From Parvularcula marina (lineage in GTDB: Bacteria; Pseudomonadota; Alphaproteobacteria; Caulobacterales; Parvularculaceae): 64,000 nt of DNA. The notes beneath the pieces are model-generated. The model was not told the DNA's origin and made no database searches. It was given only the letters and a program-made list of their open reading frames with translations. This document shows, piece by piece, positions 28,501 to 38,036 of this stretch; the first letter of the stretch is position 1, and each line of letters begins with the position of its first letter. Made by a program: the position numbers and the translations under genes. The DNA lies in contig NZ_QUQO01000001.1 in assembly GCF_003399445.1 (NCBI RefSeq), positions 2,787,001 to 2,851,000 of the forward strand, given 5' to 3'.

Positions 28501-29064
28501 ATGAGCAAACTCAACGGAAAAACTGTCGCCATTCTCGCAACGAATGGCTTCGAGCAGTCCGAGCTTGAGTCTCCGCGTGACCGGATGCGCAAAGAAGGCG
28601 CCGAGGTCCATGTCATTTCACCCAAGACCGGTGAGATCAAAGGGTGGGACAAGGACGATTGGGGCCGCGCGGTGAAGGTCGATAAGGCTTTAAGCGAGGC
28701 GACGGTCGAGGAATATGACGCCCTCATCCTGCCGGGCGGCCAGATCAACCCTGACCAGTTGCGCAAAGATAAGGAGGCGGTCGCCTTCGTGCATGAATTC
28801 TTCAATACGAAAAAACCGCTCGCCGCGATCTGTCACGCGCCCTGGCTGCTGATTGAAGCTGGCGTGGTCGAAGGCCGGGACATCACGTCCTATGAGTCCA
28901 TCGCCACCGATGTGAAGAATGCGGGCGGTAACTGGAAAGACGAGCCTGTCGTCGTTCACGAAGCCATGATCACCAGTCGGAATCCGGGTGATCTGGAGGC
29001 GTTCAACGACAAGATCGTCGAGGAGATCTGCGAGGGACGGCATCAAGACCGCCAAGCAGCTTAA
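28501..29064 (+). CDS. DJ-1/PfpI-family glutamine amidotransferase-like protein
   Basis: A 187-residue protein of the class I glutamine amidotransferase-like superfamily. The nucleophilic cysteine elbow is AAICHAPWLL near residue 117, and the family glutamate precedes it in NGFEQSELE near residue 20. Members include PfpI/YhbO stress proteins with protease, glyoxalase or deglycase activities. AGGAGA precedes the ATG. A clear terminator follows. Confidence 0.9.
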   Translation: MSKLNGKTVAILATNGFEQSELESPRDRMRKEGAEVHVISPKTGEIKGWDKDDWGRAVKVDKALSEATVEEYDALILPGGQINPDQLRKDKEAVAFVHEFFNTKKPLAAICHAPWLLIEAGVVEGRDITSYESIATDVKNAGGNWKDEPVVVHEAMITSRNPGDLEAFNDKIVEEICEGRHQDRQAA

Positions 29065-29099
29065 AAAAGTAAAAACCCAAACTCTCCCCTCATCTGACT

Positions 29100-29131
29100 G
29101 CGGCTGCCATCGTTCAGGCAGCCGCTTTTTT
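29100..29131 (+). terminator. Rho-independent terminator of the PfpI-family gene
   Basis: GCGGCTGCC and GGCAGCCGC form a perfect 9-bp stem with an 8-nt loop, followed directly by six T. It lies 36 nt after the stop codon. Confidence 0.9.
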
Positions 29132-29148
29132 GCGTGGAGGGGATTTGA

Positions 29149-29583
29149 TCAGTGTGTGGTCGGATGGTTTGCGGGTCGGCGATTGGCCCAGAGCAAAACG
29201 ATGAACATCACCACAGTGACGCTAAGATGGATGATCTTCGGATTGATGGTCTGGAAATTCACAAAGAGGGCCGCGTGCATCAGCAGGTAGATGCCGATCA
29301 GTATGTGCCCCCAGTTTCGGCGGAAAAGTGAGCCAGCGGCACCCGCCGTCAGGCAGACGCCCATCACGAAAATATAGGAAAGATAGGAACCGGTTGTGAA
29401 TGGGACGATCTGCTTATCTTCATGTTTGGCCATGAACGCAGGGATCTCGGCGAGGGGTTCATAAAAAGCCTCGATATCAATGAGGCCGGCGAGTTGCGTC
29501 AGGAGCAGTGAACTCACGCCCATGCGAATTAATCCGTACACCAAAAATGCAAGACTTAGTATAATGGCGATGATTTTCCGCAT
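29149..29583 (-). CDS. Small integral membrane protein of unknown function
   Basis: A 144-residue protein beginning MRKIIAIIL. Four hydrophobic segments are visible: about residues 3-25, 66-86, 93-111 and 117-134, consistent with a four-helix inner-membrane protein. GGGAGC precedes the ATG at 29581-29583; an upstream in-frame start was rejected. No catalytic motif was recognised. Confidence 0.7.
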   Translation of the reverse strand: MRKIIAIILSLAFLVYGLIRMGVSSLLLTQLAGLIDIEAFYEPLAEIPAFMAKHEDKQIVPFTTGSYLSYIFVMGVCLTAGAAGSLFRRNWGHILIGIYLLMHAALFVNFQTINPKIIHLSVTVVMFIVLLWANRRPANHPTTH

Positions 29584-29656
29584 GCTTTGCTCCCTCAAGA
29601 AACAACACATATGGGCAATCATTATCGTTAGTCAATAAAGCCTCTGGGGCTTTACC

Positions 29657-30451
29657 TCAGGCAATCTCGACCCACACAGGCACGTGGTCGGAGGGTTTGG
29701 TTTCTTTCGAGCCGCTATTGGGTTCGCGCACGGCGCGGTCGGCATCGCCGCCCACAAGCCGGTCGACGGCCTGCGGCGAGAGGAGGAGGTGATCGATCCT
29801 CAGCCCCTTGTCCTGATCCCATGCGCCGCCCTGATAATCCCAGAACGTATAGAAGGGCTCAGGCTTCAGGTGATGAAGGGCCTCGAAATAGCCAAGGTTC
29901 AGGATGCGCCGGAAGGCTTGGCGTGTCTCCAGCCGGAAGAGGGCATCTTCGCGCCATTTATCCGGGGCATAGACGCCTTGGGGTTCCGGAATGACATTAT
30001 AATCCCCACACAGAACAGTAGCTTCTTCAAGCGCAAGGAGGCTTTCCGCGTGCGCCGTGAACGCCTCCATCCAAGCGAGCTTATAGTCATATTTCGGGCC
30101 CGGCGCCGGATTGCCATTGGGCAGATAAAGCCCGCCGACCCGGACGGGATCTGTATCTTCAGGCAGGATCACCGCTTCGATATAGCGTGACTGCTCATCC
30201 TCGAAACCGGGCACACCGCGGATAACATCCTCGACCGGATGCTTTGAGAGGAGAGCAACGCCATTATAGGTCTTCTGGCCGAAAACCTCGACATTATAGC
30301 CGCGGTCTTCGAACTCACTGGCGGGGAAGTTCTCGTCGATACATTTGATTTCCTGCAGTACACAGACATCTGGTTTCGCTTCGTCGAACCAGTGAAGAAT
30401 GCGAGGCAGGCGGGCCTTGATCGAATTGACGTTGAAACTGGCGATCTTCAT
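29657..30451 (-). CDS. xthA: Exodeoxyribonuclease III
   Basis: A 264-residue AP endonuclease/3'-5' exonuclease for base-excision repair. The endonuclease/exonuclease/phosphatase fold is evident: SFNVNSIKARL at the start, metal ligand Glu in VLQEIKC near residue 38, YLPNG(N)P near 110, CGDYNV near 148 and the terminal LRIDHLLLS and PSDHVPVWVE. The MAPEG gene ends 3 nt upstream, so the two are probably co-transcribed. Confidence 0.95.
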   Translation of the reverse strand: MKIASFNVNSIKARLPRILHWFDEAKPDVCVLQEIKCIDENFPASEFEDRGYNVEVFGQKTYNGVALLSKHPVEDVIRGVPGFEDEQSRYIEAVILPEDTDPVRVGGLYLPNGNPAPGPKYDYKLAWMEAFTAHAESLLALEEATVLCGDYNVIPEPQGVYAPDKWREDALFRLETRQAFRRILNLGYFEALHHLKPEPFYTFWDYQGGAWDQDKGLRIDHLLLSPQAVDRLVGGDADRAVREPNSGSKETKPSDHVPVWVEIA

Positions 30452-30454
30452 GCG

Positions 30455-30910
30455 TCAGCCGCCGAGCCCGGTGAGCGGATTGGCGCCGGTCAGGAGCGGG
30501 CTGTCTTTCGCCGCCAACGCAACAACGATCCAGAAACCGATCAGCGTGGCGACCCCAGCGGCAAATGCAAGAAAGCGCTGCCGGACATTATTATAGGTCA
30601 CATGGATGATGGCGTGGATGATCCGCAGACCAACAAAAGCCCAGGCAAAGATGCCAGCACAGAGCCCCGTCGCCCCGACCATCAGCGCGAGGAGGCAGCC
30701 GATATAAAACAGGACAGGGAGTTGTAGCTGGTTCGCAAAGCTGTTCGCGAATTTGCGGCTGCGCTCGGAATAAACGGAATTATCGAGCGCCGCAGGTTTG
30801 TAGATCGAGGGGTCCGCTTTGAGATCGCGGATCCGGTTGCCGGGAATGAACAGGAGGATGACGAAGGTCAGGCCAACCTGAATAAGCATGGGGAGGAAGA
30901 TCGTGTTCAT
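30455..30910 (-). CDS. MAPEG-family membrane protein
   Basis: A 151-residue four-helix membrane protein. The MAPEG pattern is visible in the middle: FANQLQLPVLFYIGCLLALM near residues 55-75 and FVGLRIIHAIIHVTYNNVRQRF near 90-112, where the E-x-P-like and R-x-x-H segments of the family fall. Bacterial MAPEG proteins are glutathione-dependent or uncharacterised. It starts upstream of xthA in the same direction. Confidence 0.85.
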   Translation of the reverse strand: MNTIFLPMLIQVGLTFVILLFIPGNRIRDLKADPSIYKPAALDNSVYSERSRKFANSFANQLQLPVLFYIGCLLALMVGATGLCAGIFAWAFVGLRIIHAIIHVTYNNVRQRFLAFAAGVATLIGFWIVVALAAKDSPLLTGANPLTGLGG

Positions 30911-30954
30911 GGGGCGGGTTTAGCGCTGTTTTCGCAGCCTTCCACCACAGAAGT

Positions 30955-31299
30955 TCAGATCGAAAAACTCGTCCCGCAGCCGCAATTGGCGGTTGCCAGC
31001 GGATTGTCGATCTTGAAGGCCGCCGCGATTAGCTCTTCGGTGTAATCGATGACGGCGCCGGGCATATATTGCTGGCTCATCTCATCGATCAGGACCACCG
31101 CGCCGTCGCGCTCAAGGACCAGGTCATCATCCTCGCGTGCTTGTACGATCTGGAAGTCATACTGAAAGCCTGAACACCCGCCGCCGAGTACAGCGATCCG
31201 CAGCATCGAGCCCTCAGACTCACTGCTGAGGATTTTCGAGATCCGCCGCGCGGCGCGGTCGGTCATTGTGATGTCGGGGCTGTCATTTCCGTCTGCCAT
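30955..31299 (-). CDS. erpA: Iron-sulfur cluster insertion protein (ErpA/IscA type)
   Basis: A 114-residue A-type carrier delivering Fe-S clusters to apoproteins. The three family cysteines are present: one in GGGCSGFQYDF near residue 43 and two in NCGCGTSFSI at the C-terminus. The ATG at 31297-31299 gives the usual length; a longer in-frame start at 31410 adds an atypical leader and was rejected. ErpA versus IscA cannot be settled without phylogeny; no isc or suf genes are adjacent. Confidence 0.88.
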   Translation of the reverse strand: MADGNDSPDITMTDRAARRISKILSSESEGSMLRIAVLGGGCSGFQYDFQIVQAREDDDLVLERDGAVVLIDEMSQQYMPGAVIDYTEELIAAAFKIDNPLATANCGCGTSFSI

Positions 31300-31431
31300 G
31301 ACCGGAAGATAGGCAGTCCTGCGCCGCTTTAACAGGGGAAAGAAAATCAGCAGCCTTGCTGCCATTCGCGGAACCGGCTGGGCACATCCAGCGTTATGAT
31401 CAGGTCTCATTTTGACGAGGGGATTTTCATC

Positions 31432-31875
31432 ATGACCATTTCACGCCGCCTTCTTCTTCAACGCCTGGGCTTTGGGGCCGCTGCCCTGCCGCTCGGTGCC
31501 TGCGGTTCGATTCTTTATCCTGAACGCCGGGGCCAGCAGAGCGGGCGCATTGATGCCGGTGTCGCTGTGCTCGACGGGATCGGGCTCCTGCTTTTCCTTA
31601 TTCCCGGCATCATTGCCTATGCCGTCGATTTCCATACCGGCGCGATCTACCTGCCGGGGACAGGCGCGAGCCTTGAGACCGAAGATGATCTTGCCGCCGT
31701 GCCGTTCGAGGGGCCGTTGACTGATGAGAAGATGGATGAGGTCTGGGAAGCTCAATATGGCCGCGAGCGTCCCTTCCGGAATGCGGAGCTGCAATCCCGG
31801 CCGATCACCAATTTGGCGGAGCTCAAACGCGAAGTGCGACTCGCGCGGAATGGCGAGGGCCGCCGCTTCGGCTGA
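31432..31875 (+). CDS. Small lipoprotein of unknown function
   Basis: A 147-residue protein beginning with a twin-arginine-like, lipidated signal (ISRRLLLQRLGFG, then lipobox LGAC near residue 24). A second hydrophobic stretch near residues 45-65 (GIGLLLFLIPGIIAYAVDF) looks like a helix or buried strand. The layout recalls YceK/YidQ-type lipoproteins, but similarity is only suggestive. It is convergent with the sialidase-like gene, abutting its stop. Confidence 0.7.
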   Translation: MTISRRLLLQRLGFGAAALPLGACGSILYPERRGQQSGRIDAGVAVLDGIGLLLFLIPGIIAYAVDFHTGAIYLPGTGASLETEDDLAAVPFEGPLTDEKMDEVWEAQYGRERPFRNAELQSRPITNLAELKREVRLARNGEGRRFG

Positions 31876-33063
31876 TCAGTTTGGCGTGGTCAGGGAAGAT
31901 ATCGGCACGCGGGTGATCTCGATATCTTCCTTGTTCGTCGCATAGGCGACATAGAGCCAGCCGTCCTGAACGAGGCTTTTGGGATAGCTGTATCCTTCGC
32001 GCTTGTATTTCCCTTCATATCGCTGCGGCGGCAGGTCTTCACGGCTGCGCAGCAAGAATGCACGGTCAAACAGGACCCCATCCTCACTCAGTGTCAGGAC
32101 AAGCGGCAGGCGCGTCTTGTCAGTTGAGGGGTTATTGACCTGAAATGCCGTGCCGTTCGGCAGATTGCCGGCGCTTTGCTTTGAGCGGCTGTCAGGGAAA
32201 TTGGTCAGCACCGGCGTCGTCCAGCTCTCACCCCGGTCGCGGCTGAGAGACGCCAGTTTCAGATGGCTGCTTGCCTGATCGCGAAAGGTCATGACCAGCG
32301 CGCCATCGGCTCGGCGGTACCAGCTTGGCTCAAGCTCCCGGCTGACCAGGCCCTCATGGGGCAGGTTACTCATCTGGCCCTTGGTCCAGCCCGAAATGCC
32401 GGAGGGATCATCGGTGTAATATGGGCTGACAATCAGGCCGGGCGGCTCATGAACCGCTGTCAGGATGCGGCCATCGGGGAGGGCGCGCATATCCTGCTCG
32501 ATGACGCCGGAAAGGGCGGTGCCATCCTTGCGCATGACTGCTTTCGGCTCGCTCCAAGTTTGGCCATCCGTACTCGCACGATAAAGCGTGTAACTGTGAT
32601 CCGGACTGCCGGGCCGTTCCGGCCAGACGAGAAGATAGGCGATCAGCTTCTCGCCATCCGTCCACCAGCCACCTGAGGTCATGATCCCCTGTTCGAGGGG
32701 CGCTGACAAAAGGGCGGGGGCGGACCATTCGGTTCCGTCATCGCTGACCGAATAAAGAACGCGCGTATCGGCAGCGTCCTCATCCTGGAGCGAGGATTGC
32801 CACATCGCGTAAAGCTGTCCATTGAACCCGATCAGTACCGCGGCGTGGTTATACTGGGCGCTTCCCTCTTCGGCGCGGAAGACAGTGTAGGTTTCTGCGC
32901 CCTCGGCACGCGAGCGCCCCAGCGTGTCTCTCTCTCTCATTTCGAAAAGTCCGTCCGCTACATGGAAGGGCGGTGCGGTCTCTGGCTCTGCATCGCTGCA
33001 GCCCCACAAGAAGGTAGCTCCAAAGATAAGGACGAGCGGCTTGAGAATTGATACCGGTGTCAT
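31876..33063 (-). CDS. Sialidase-like BNR-repeat lipoprotein
   Basis: A 395-residue protein with a lipoprotein signal (lipobox LWGC near residue 22). The body looks like a six-bladed neuraminidase propeller: Asp-box motifs VSDDGTEWSAP, STDGQTWSEP and SRDRGESWTTP are spaced along it. Catalytic Arg triad and Tyr/Glu were not firmly located, so true sialidase activity is uncertain; a related exo-glycosidase or binding role is possible. It diverges from dgt. Confidence 0.8.
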   Translation of the reverse strand: MTPVSILKPLVLIFGATFLWGCSDAEPETAPPFHVADGLFEMRERDTLGRSRAEGAETYTVFRAEEGSAQYNHAAVLIGFNGQLYAMWQSSLQDEDAADTRVLYSVSDDGTEWSAPALLSAPLEQGIMTSGGWWTDGEKLIAYLLVWPERPGSPDHSYTLYRASTDGQTWSEPKAVMRKDGTALSGVIEQDMRALPDGRILTAVHEPPGLIVSPYYTDDPSGISGWTKGQMSNLPHEGLVSRELEPSWYRRADGALVMTFRDQASSHLKLASLSRDRGESWTTPVLTNFPDSRSKQSAGNLPNGTAFQVNNPSTDKTRLPLVLTLSEDGVLFDRAFLLRSREDLPPQRYEGKYKREGYSYPKSLVQDGWLYVAYATNKEDIEITRVPISSLTTPN

Positions 33064-33170
33064 TGTGCGACCTTATCTACTGCGACAAGCCGTGAAAAGG
33101 GAGAGGCCTTGAGATTCGCGGCAAATGGGCCGAACCGATGGGCCCATCGTGACATTCCCGGAGGCCTCCG

Positions 33171-34385
33171 ATGCCGCTTCCTTTTCCCGCGCCGCTCGCC
33201 CCTTATGCCACTCGTGCCGAGAAGACGCGCGGACGGCTCCATGCCGAACCTGAATCCGAAACCCGCACGCCGTTCCAGCGGGACCGCGACCGGGTCATCC
33301 ACTCGGTCGCCTTCCGGCGGCTCAAGCACAAGACGCAGGTTTTCGTCTTTCATGAGGGCGATCACTACCGCACGCGCCTGACCCACAGCCTTGAGGTTAG
33401 CCAGATCGCGCGCTCGCTCTGCCGTCGCCTGCGCCTCGATGAGGATCTGGGGGAGGTCGTCGCACTCGCGCATGATCTTGGCCATCCGCCCTTCGGGCAT
33501 ACGGGCGAGGACGTGCTCGAAGAGTGCATGGCCGATTACAGCGGCTTTGATCACAACGCCCAGACATTGCGGGTGCTGACAAAGCTGGAGCGCCACCGCG
33601 CCTCCTATGACGGGCTCAACCTCTCATGGGAGACGCTCGAGGGCACGGTGAAGCATAACGGGCCGATCACGGGCGCACTGGCCGAAGAGAAGGCCAAGGC
33701 GAAAGGAAAGAAGCTGGAGCCGATGCCGGCGGCGCTCGCGGAATATGCCGCCGGGCACGATCTGGAGCTTCATACCTATGCGGGGCTTGAGGCCCAGATC
33801 GCGGCGCTTGCAGACGATATCGCCTATAACAATCATGATGCGCAGGACGGGCTGCGCGCCGGGCTTTTCACCATGGCGGAGGCCAAAGACGTGCCGCTGC
33901 TCGGGCCGTCGCTTGCCAGCGTCTGTCGCGACTGGCCCGATGCGCCTGAGGCTGTGCAGATCGCTGAGGCGGTCTCGGTCCTGATCGGTCGCATGGTCAA
34001 TGACGTCTTCGAAGAAACCTCCCGCCGCCTTGCGGAGCTCAACCCCGCATCTGCCGAAGAGGTGAGGGCGGCGAGCGAGCCAATGGTCGCTTTCTCCGAA
34101 GCGCTGGCGCCTGACATCCGGACTCTTCGCGAATTCCTGTTCGGCAAGATGTACCGCCACTACAAGGTCAATCGCGCGCGCAGTCACGCGAAGCGAATCG
34201 TGAGAGACCTCTTTCAGTTGTTTTTCGAGGAGCCGGGCGTCCTGCCGCCGGTCTGGTTCAACCGCCAGGAGGGCAAGCCGGATGACAAGCGAGCGCGGGC
34301 GATCTGCGATTATATCGCTGGCATGACGGATGGATTTGCCATCGAGGAACACAGGAAACTGTTCGATGCGACCCGCTGGTTGTAG
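33171..34385 (+). CDS. dgt: Deoxyguanosinetriphosphate triphosphohydrolase-like protein
   Basis: A 404-residue HD-domain enzyme hydrolysing dNTPs to nucleosides and triphosphate. The HD metal site is formed by HYRTRLTHSLEVSQIAR near residue 64 and ALAHDLGHPPFGHTGE near 98; the aspartate ligand DDIAYNNHD lies near 208. The opening RTPFQRDRDRVIHS is a family hallmark. It heads the run leading to the SPOR, nagZ and scp genes. Confidence 0.92.
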   Translation: MPLPFPAPLAPYATRAEKTRGRLHAEPESETRTPFQRDRDRVIHSVAFRRLKHKTQVFVFHEGDHYRTRLTHSLEVSQIARSLCRRLRLDEDLGEVVALAHDLGHPPFGHTGEDVLEECMADYSGFDHNAQTLRVLTKLERHRASYDGLNLSWETLEGTVKHNGPITGALAEEKAKAKGKKLEPMPAALAEYAAGHDLELHTYAGLEAQIAALADDIAYNNHDAQDGLRAGLFTMAEAKDVPLLGPSLASVCRDWPDAPEAVQIAEAVSVLIGRMVNDVFEETSRRLAELNPASAEEVRAASEPMVAFSEALAPDIRTLREFLFGKMYRHYKVNRARSHAKRIVRDLFQLFFEEPGVLPPVWFNRQEGKPDDKRARAICDYIAGMTDGFAIEEHRKLFDATRWL

Positions 34386-34484
34386 CTCCCCAGCCAAATG
34401 TTAACGCCACGTTTACCAGCTTGGTTGCTATTGCAATTTGGACGTTGGCGTTGCGTGGGGGCAAAGCCGTCGCGGAGGTAGGTA

Positions 34485-35267
34485 ATGTCAAGCACATCCA
34501 TCGCGGATGAAGGATATGATGATCTCGAAGATGACGGAGGCCTCTCCGGCTTCTGGATCCTGTCCATCTTCCTGATCGTTCTCAGCGTTTTCTCAGCCAT
34601 CGTCTATTTCGCGTATCAGCGTGGACTGGCCGACCGTTCGGCTGGTGCCGATCTGCCGATTGTCTCGGCAAATTCGGAGCCCGTGCGCGAGGAGATCGAG
34701 CTGACACCGGCCGATACGACCCGTGATACGGTGATGCAGGAGCTCAACTCCACCGACACCTCGCGCGTCGTGGCCGATATCGATCCGCAGGAAGACCCGC
34801 TTACCGGCTATGATGATGACCCTGTCTCATCTTCCACTGATACGAGCATGGACCTCGGCGGCGATGAGCCGACCGATCCCTTCCCGCAAACCGCTGTTCT
34901 TGATGATCCGGTTGTCGATACGCCGCCTGTGCCGACTGTGGCACCGCGCGAAGAGCGTCCGACGACGACCACCCGTCCGCAGCCGCAACAGACCACCACG
35001 ACGCCTGCTGCCGGGGCGGCTGGCACATGGGCGGTACAGATCGGCGCCTTCGGCTCGAACGACGAGGCGATGAACAATTATAACCGCCTGTCAGGCCGCT
35101 ACGGCACGCTGATCAGCGGGCAGACGCCTGAGGTGAATGTCGCTGTCGTCAACGGGGTGACCTATCACCGCCTCTGGGTTGGTGAGTTCGGCAGCCGCGA
35201 TGCCGCGCAGTCGCATTGTAACTCCCTGAAAGCTGCCGGGCAGGATTGCCTTGCCCGCCAGCGGTAA
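34485..35267 (+). CDS. SPOR-domain inner-membrane protein
   Basis: A 260-residue bitopic protein. A short acidic cytoplasmic end precedes one transmembrane helix at about residues 22-45. A low-complexity linker rich in Asp, Thr and Pro follows, and the C-terminal SPOR domain (about residues 180-260: TWAVQIGAFGSNDEAMNNYNRL to SLKAAGQDCLARQR) binds denuded peptidoglycan at the division septum. It is followed by nagZ 9 nt away, a conserved alphaproteobacterial arrangement. Confidence 0.9.
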   Translation: MSSTSIADEGYDDLEDDGGLSGFWILSIFLIVLSVFSAIVYFAYQRGLADRSAGADLPIVSANSEPVREEIELTPADTTRDTVMQELNSTDTSRVVADIDPQEDPLTGYDDDPVSSSTDTSMDLGGDEPTDPFPQTAVLDDPVVDTPPVPTVAPREERPTTTTRPQPQQTTTTPAAGAAGTWAVQIGAFGSNDEAMNNYNRLSGRYGTLISGQTPEVNVAVVNGVTYHRLWVGEFGSRDAAQSHCNSLKAAGQDCLARQR

Positions 35268-35276
35268 CGGGCCACC

Positions 35277-36296
35277 ATGGTCCGTAATGTGATCTTCGGC
35301 TGTGAGGGCCAGTCGCTCACAGCCGATGAAAAGGCTTTCTTCTCGGATACGAACCCATGGGGGTTCATTCTCTTCCGGCGAAATTGTGAGACGGCGGAGC
35401 AGACGCGCATCCTGTGTACGGAGTTGCGCACGCTGCTTGGGCGCAATGTTCCGATCCTGATCGATCATGAAGGCGGCCGCGTCAGCCGGCTCTCCCCGCA
35501 TATTGTGCCCAAACGCGTGGCGATGGGGGAGATAGGCGAACTGGCCGAAAAGGCCGGACTCGATAAGGCCGAAGAGGCCGCGCGGATCGCGGGCGAGATC
35601 CTGGGCCGGGATAGCCGGCTGGTTGGCTGTAACGTCAATTGCGCGCCGATGATCGATGTCCGCCAGCCCGGCGCCCATGACATTGTCGGGGACCGCGCTT
35701 TCTCTGAAGACCCTGAAATCGTCGCAAAGCTGGGCCGCGCACTGGCCGATGGGCTGTTTGCGGGCGGCTGCCTGCCGATCGCCAAACACATCCCCGGCCA
35801 TGGCCGCGCCATGTGCGACAGCCATCTCGACCTGCCGCGCGTCTGCGAAGCGGGGGAGGGGCTGGACAGCACGGACTTTGCACCTTTCCGGGCGCTCAAT
35901 GATATCCCGCTCGGGATGACCGCGCATATCGTCTATGAGGCGGTCGATCCCGACCAGCCGGCAACCCTTTCGTCGAAAGTCATCGATGATATCATCCGGG
36001 GACAGATCGGTTTTGACGGCCTCCTGATGACCGATGATCTTTCGATGAAGGCGCTGACGGGCAGTTTCACTGAACGGGCCGAGGGCTCGCTCAAGGCAGG
36101 CTGTGACCTTGTTCTTCACTGCAATGGCGACATGGCTGAGATGGTCGCGGTCGCGATTGGCTGTGGTCCGCTGAGCGCAGAAGCCGCAAGACGTAGCGAA
36201 AAAGCGCTGTCTCAACTGCGTGAGCCATCTGCCATTGATATGGCAAAACTTGAGGAACGCTTTGCCTCATTGATGGAACCGTCTACTCTTTCTTAA
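35277..36296 (+). CDS. nagZ: Beta-N-acetylhexosaminidase NagZ (GH3)
   Basis: A 339-residue family 3 hydrolase that removes N-acetylglucosamine from muropeptides in the cytoplasm during cell-wall recycling. Signatures are IDHEGGRVSRL near residue 61, KHIPGHGRAMCDSH near 165 (catalytic His-Asp dyad) and the nucleophile in LLMTDDLSMKAL near 250. Its stop shares one base with the scpA start. Confidence 0.93.
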   Translation: MVRNVIFGCEGQSLTADEKAFFSDTNPWGFILFRRNCETAEQTRILCTELRTLLGRNVPILIDHEGGRVSRLSPHIVPKRVAMGEIGELAEKAGLDKAEEAARIAGEILGRDSRLVGCNVNCAPMIDVRQPGAHDIVGDRAFSEDPEIVAKLGRALADGLFAGGCLPIAKHIPGHGRAMCDSHLDLPRVCEAGEGLDSTDFAPFRALNDIPLGMTAHIVYEAVDPDQPATLSSKVIDDIIRGQIGFDGLLMTDDLSMKALTGSFTERAEGSLKAGCDLVLHCNGDMAEMVAVAIGCGPLSAEAARRSEKALSQLREPSAIDMAKLEERFASLMEPSTLS

Positions 36297-37117
36297 TGGA
36301 TGGTGATTCGCTGACCCCGCCGGAAATGGCGGCTGAGCCTCAAGACGAGAATTTCGACGAACCGGTCAGGGCCGAACCTGATCCGGAAGACTTCCTCGTG
36401 CAGCTTGATGGCTATGAGGGGCCGCTCGACGTCCTCCTTGATCTGGCGCGCCGTCAGAAGGTGGATCTGCGCCATATCTCTGTGACGGCGCTGGTTGATC
36501 AGTATCTCGCCTTTATCGAGGAAGCCAAGAAGCGCGATCTCGAACTCGCGGCTGACTATCTCGTCATGGCGTCCTGGCTGACGTTCCTTAAATCCAAGAT
36601 CTTGCTGCCGAGCCCCAAAGAGGATGGCGAGGAGCCGACCGCCGACGAGCTCTCCGCGCGGCTGGCTTTCCAGCTCCAGCGCCTCGATGCCATGCGCAAG
36701 GCGTCCGAAGACCTCCATGCGCTGCCTCAGCTTGGGGTCGATGTCTTTGCGCGCGGGCAGGAGGGCTTGCGGGTTGAGACCCAGACCTCATTCACGGCGG
36801 ATCTATATGATCTCCTGAAAGCCTATACGACCCAGCGTGTGCGGAGTATTCCGGTCACCTATCATCGTGACCCGCCGCCGGTCTATGCACTCGAAGCTGC
36901 GCGCGAGCGGCTCGAGCGCCTGCTTGGCGAGATGCCAGACTGGTGCTTGCTTGCCACGGTTGGTGGCGGGGATGGCCGGGCGCCGGCTCGCTCGGTCGTC
37001 GCCAGTAATTTTTCCGCCGCCCTCGAATTTGCCAAAAGCGGTTCGGTTGAGCTTCGTCAGAGCGCGCCGTTCTCGCCCATCTATCTGCGAAGTGCCCGTA
37101 AGGAGTCCCATCAATGA
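36296..37117 (+). CDS. scpA: Segregation and condensation protein ScpA
   Basis: A 273-residue kleisin linking the two SMC heads. The N-terminal domain has the diagnostic DGYEGPLDVLLDLARRQKVD near residue 38 and ADYLVMASWLTFLKSKILLP near 85. The C-terminal winged-helix part ends FAKSGSVELRQSAPFSPIYL. It starts in the nagZ stop codon and overlaps scpB by 4 nt. Confidence 0.93.
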   Translation: MDGDSLTPPEMAAEPQDENFDEPVRAEPDPEDFLVQLDGYEGPLDVLLDLARRQKVDLRHISVTALVDQYLAFIEEAKKRDLELAADYLVMASWLTFLKSKILLPSPKEDGEEPTADELSARLAFQLQRLDAMRKASEDLHALPQLGVDVFARGQEGLRVETQTSFTADLYDLLKAYTTQRVRSIPVTYHRDPPPVYALEAARERLERLLGEMPDWCLLATVGGGDGRAPARSVVASNFSAALEFAKSGSVELRQSAPFSPIYLRSARKESHQ

Positions 37118-37965
37118 GTAAGCCAGAGGCGAAGGAAGATGAGCCGCTCGATGCCCGCGGCGCACAGGAACGTCTTGCCGCCGAATATTCGCCCGAAACG
37201 GACGATACGGATACGGAGCTGGCGGATGAGCCTGAAGGGAAGGAAGGCCAGGTCGTGACCCTCGACGGGGAAGAACGCGAGGAACAGGAAAACCCCTTCG
37301 CCCGTGAAGCGGCGGATGCCGAGGCGCTGCGCCGCCTTGAAGCCGTGCTCTTTGCGTCCACAACGCCGCTGACCGAGGCAGCGCTTGAAGAGCGCGTGCC
37401 GGGCGCGGATCTGCCGCGCCAGCTTGAACTCCTGGAGCGTCATTACGACCGTCGCGGTGTGAACTTACGCAAGGTGAACAATGCGTGGCAGTTCGTGACT
37501 GCCGCCGATGTCGCCCATGTCCTCGTTGAGCACCGGACACAGCAGCGCAAACTCTCCCGCGCTGCGCTCGAGACGCTTGCCATCATTGCCTATCACCAGC
37601 CCTGTTCGCGTGCCGAGATCGAAGAAGTGCGCGGCGTCGCCGTTGCCAAAGGCTCGCTCGACCAGCTTCTGGAACTTGGGTGGATCCGTCCGCGCGGCCG
37701 CCGCGAAGTGCCGGGCCGACCGCTGATTTACGGCACGACACCAGCGTTTCTTGAGCATTTCGGGCTTGAAGCCCTCTCGCATCTGCCGGGGCTTTCTGAC
37801 CTTAAAGCCGCTGGCCTTCTCGAAGCGCGCCTGCCGCCGGGCTTTGAAGTGCCAACCCCACGTGCCGATGACGCCGAAGAGGGCGAGGATCCGGCATCTC
37901 TCGGGGAAGAGTCGGAATTCCACGCCGAATTCACCGAAGGTGACATCGACGACGGTGATGATTAA
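37114..37965 (+). CDS. scpB: Segregation and condensation protein ScpB
   Basis: ScpB forms a dimer of winged-helix pairs that binds ScpA in the SMC-ScpAB complex. The core (about residues 65-225) holds LRRLEAVLFASTTPL, LSRAALETLAIIAYHQPCSRAEIE and GRPLIYGTTPAFLEHFGL, all diagnostic. Acidic, low-complexity tails at both ends extend it to 283 residues. It overlaps scpA by 4 nt and precedes tatA. Confidence 0.93.
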   Translation: MSKPEAKEDEPLDARGAQERLAAEYSPETDDTDTELADEPEGKEGQVVTLDGEEREEQENPFAREAADAEALRRLEAVLFASTTPLTEAALEERVPGADLPRQLELLERHYDRRGVNLRKVNNAWQFVTAADVAHVLVEHRTQQRKLSRAALETLAIIAYHQPCSRAEIEEVRGVAVAKGSLDQLLELGWIRPRGRREVPGRPLIYGTTPAFLEHFGLEALSHLPGLSDLKAAGLLEARLPPGFEVPTPRADDAEEGEDPASLGEESEFHAEFTEGDIDDGDD

Positions 37966-38036
37966 GTATCCCGTATAATTACGTGCATTGATTTCAGGGC
38001 TATAATAGACCCCGATCTCAATATCGGAGATGTCCC

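Noticed and set aside
35091-36215. 374-residue minus-strand frame
   Set aside because: Antisense to nagZ, which has intact catalytic motifs.
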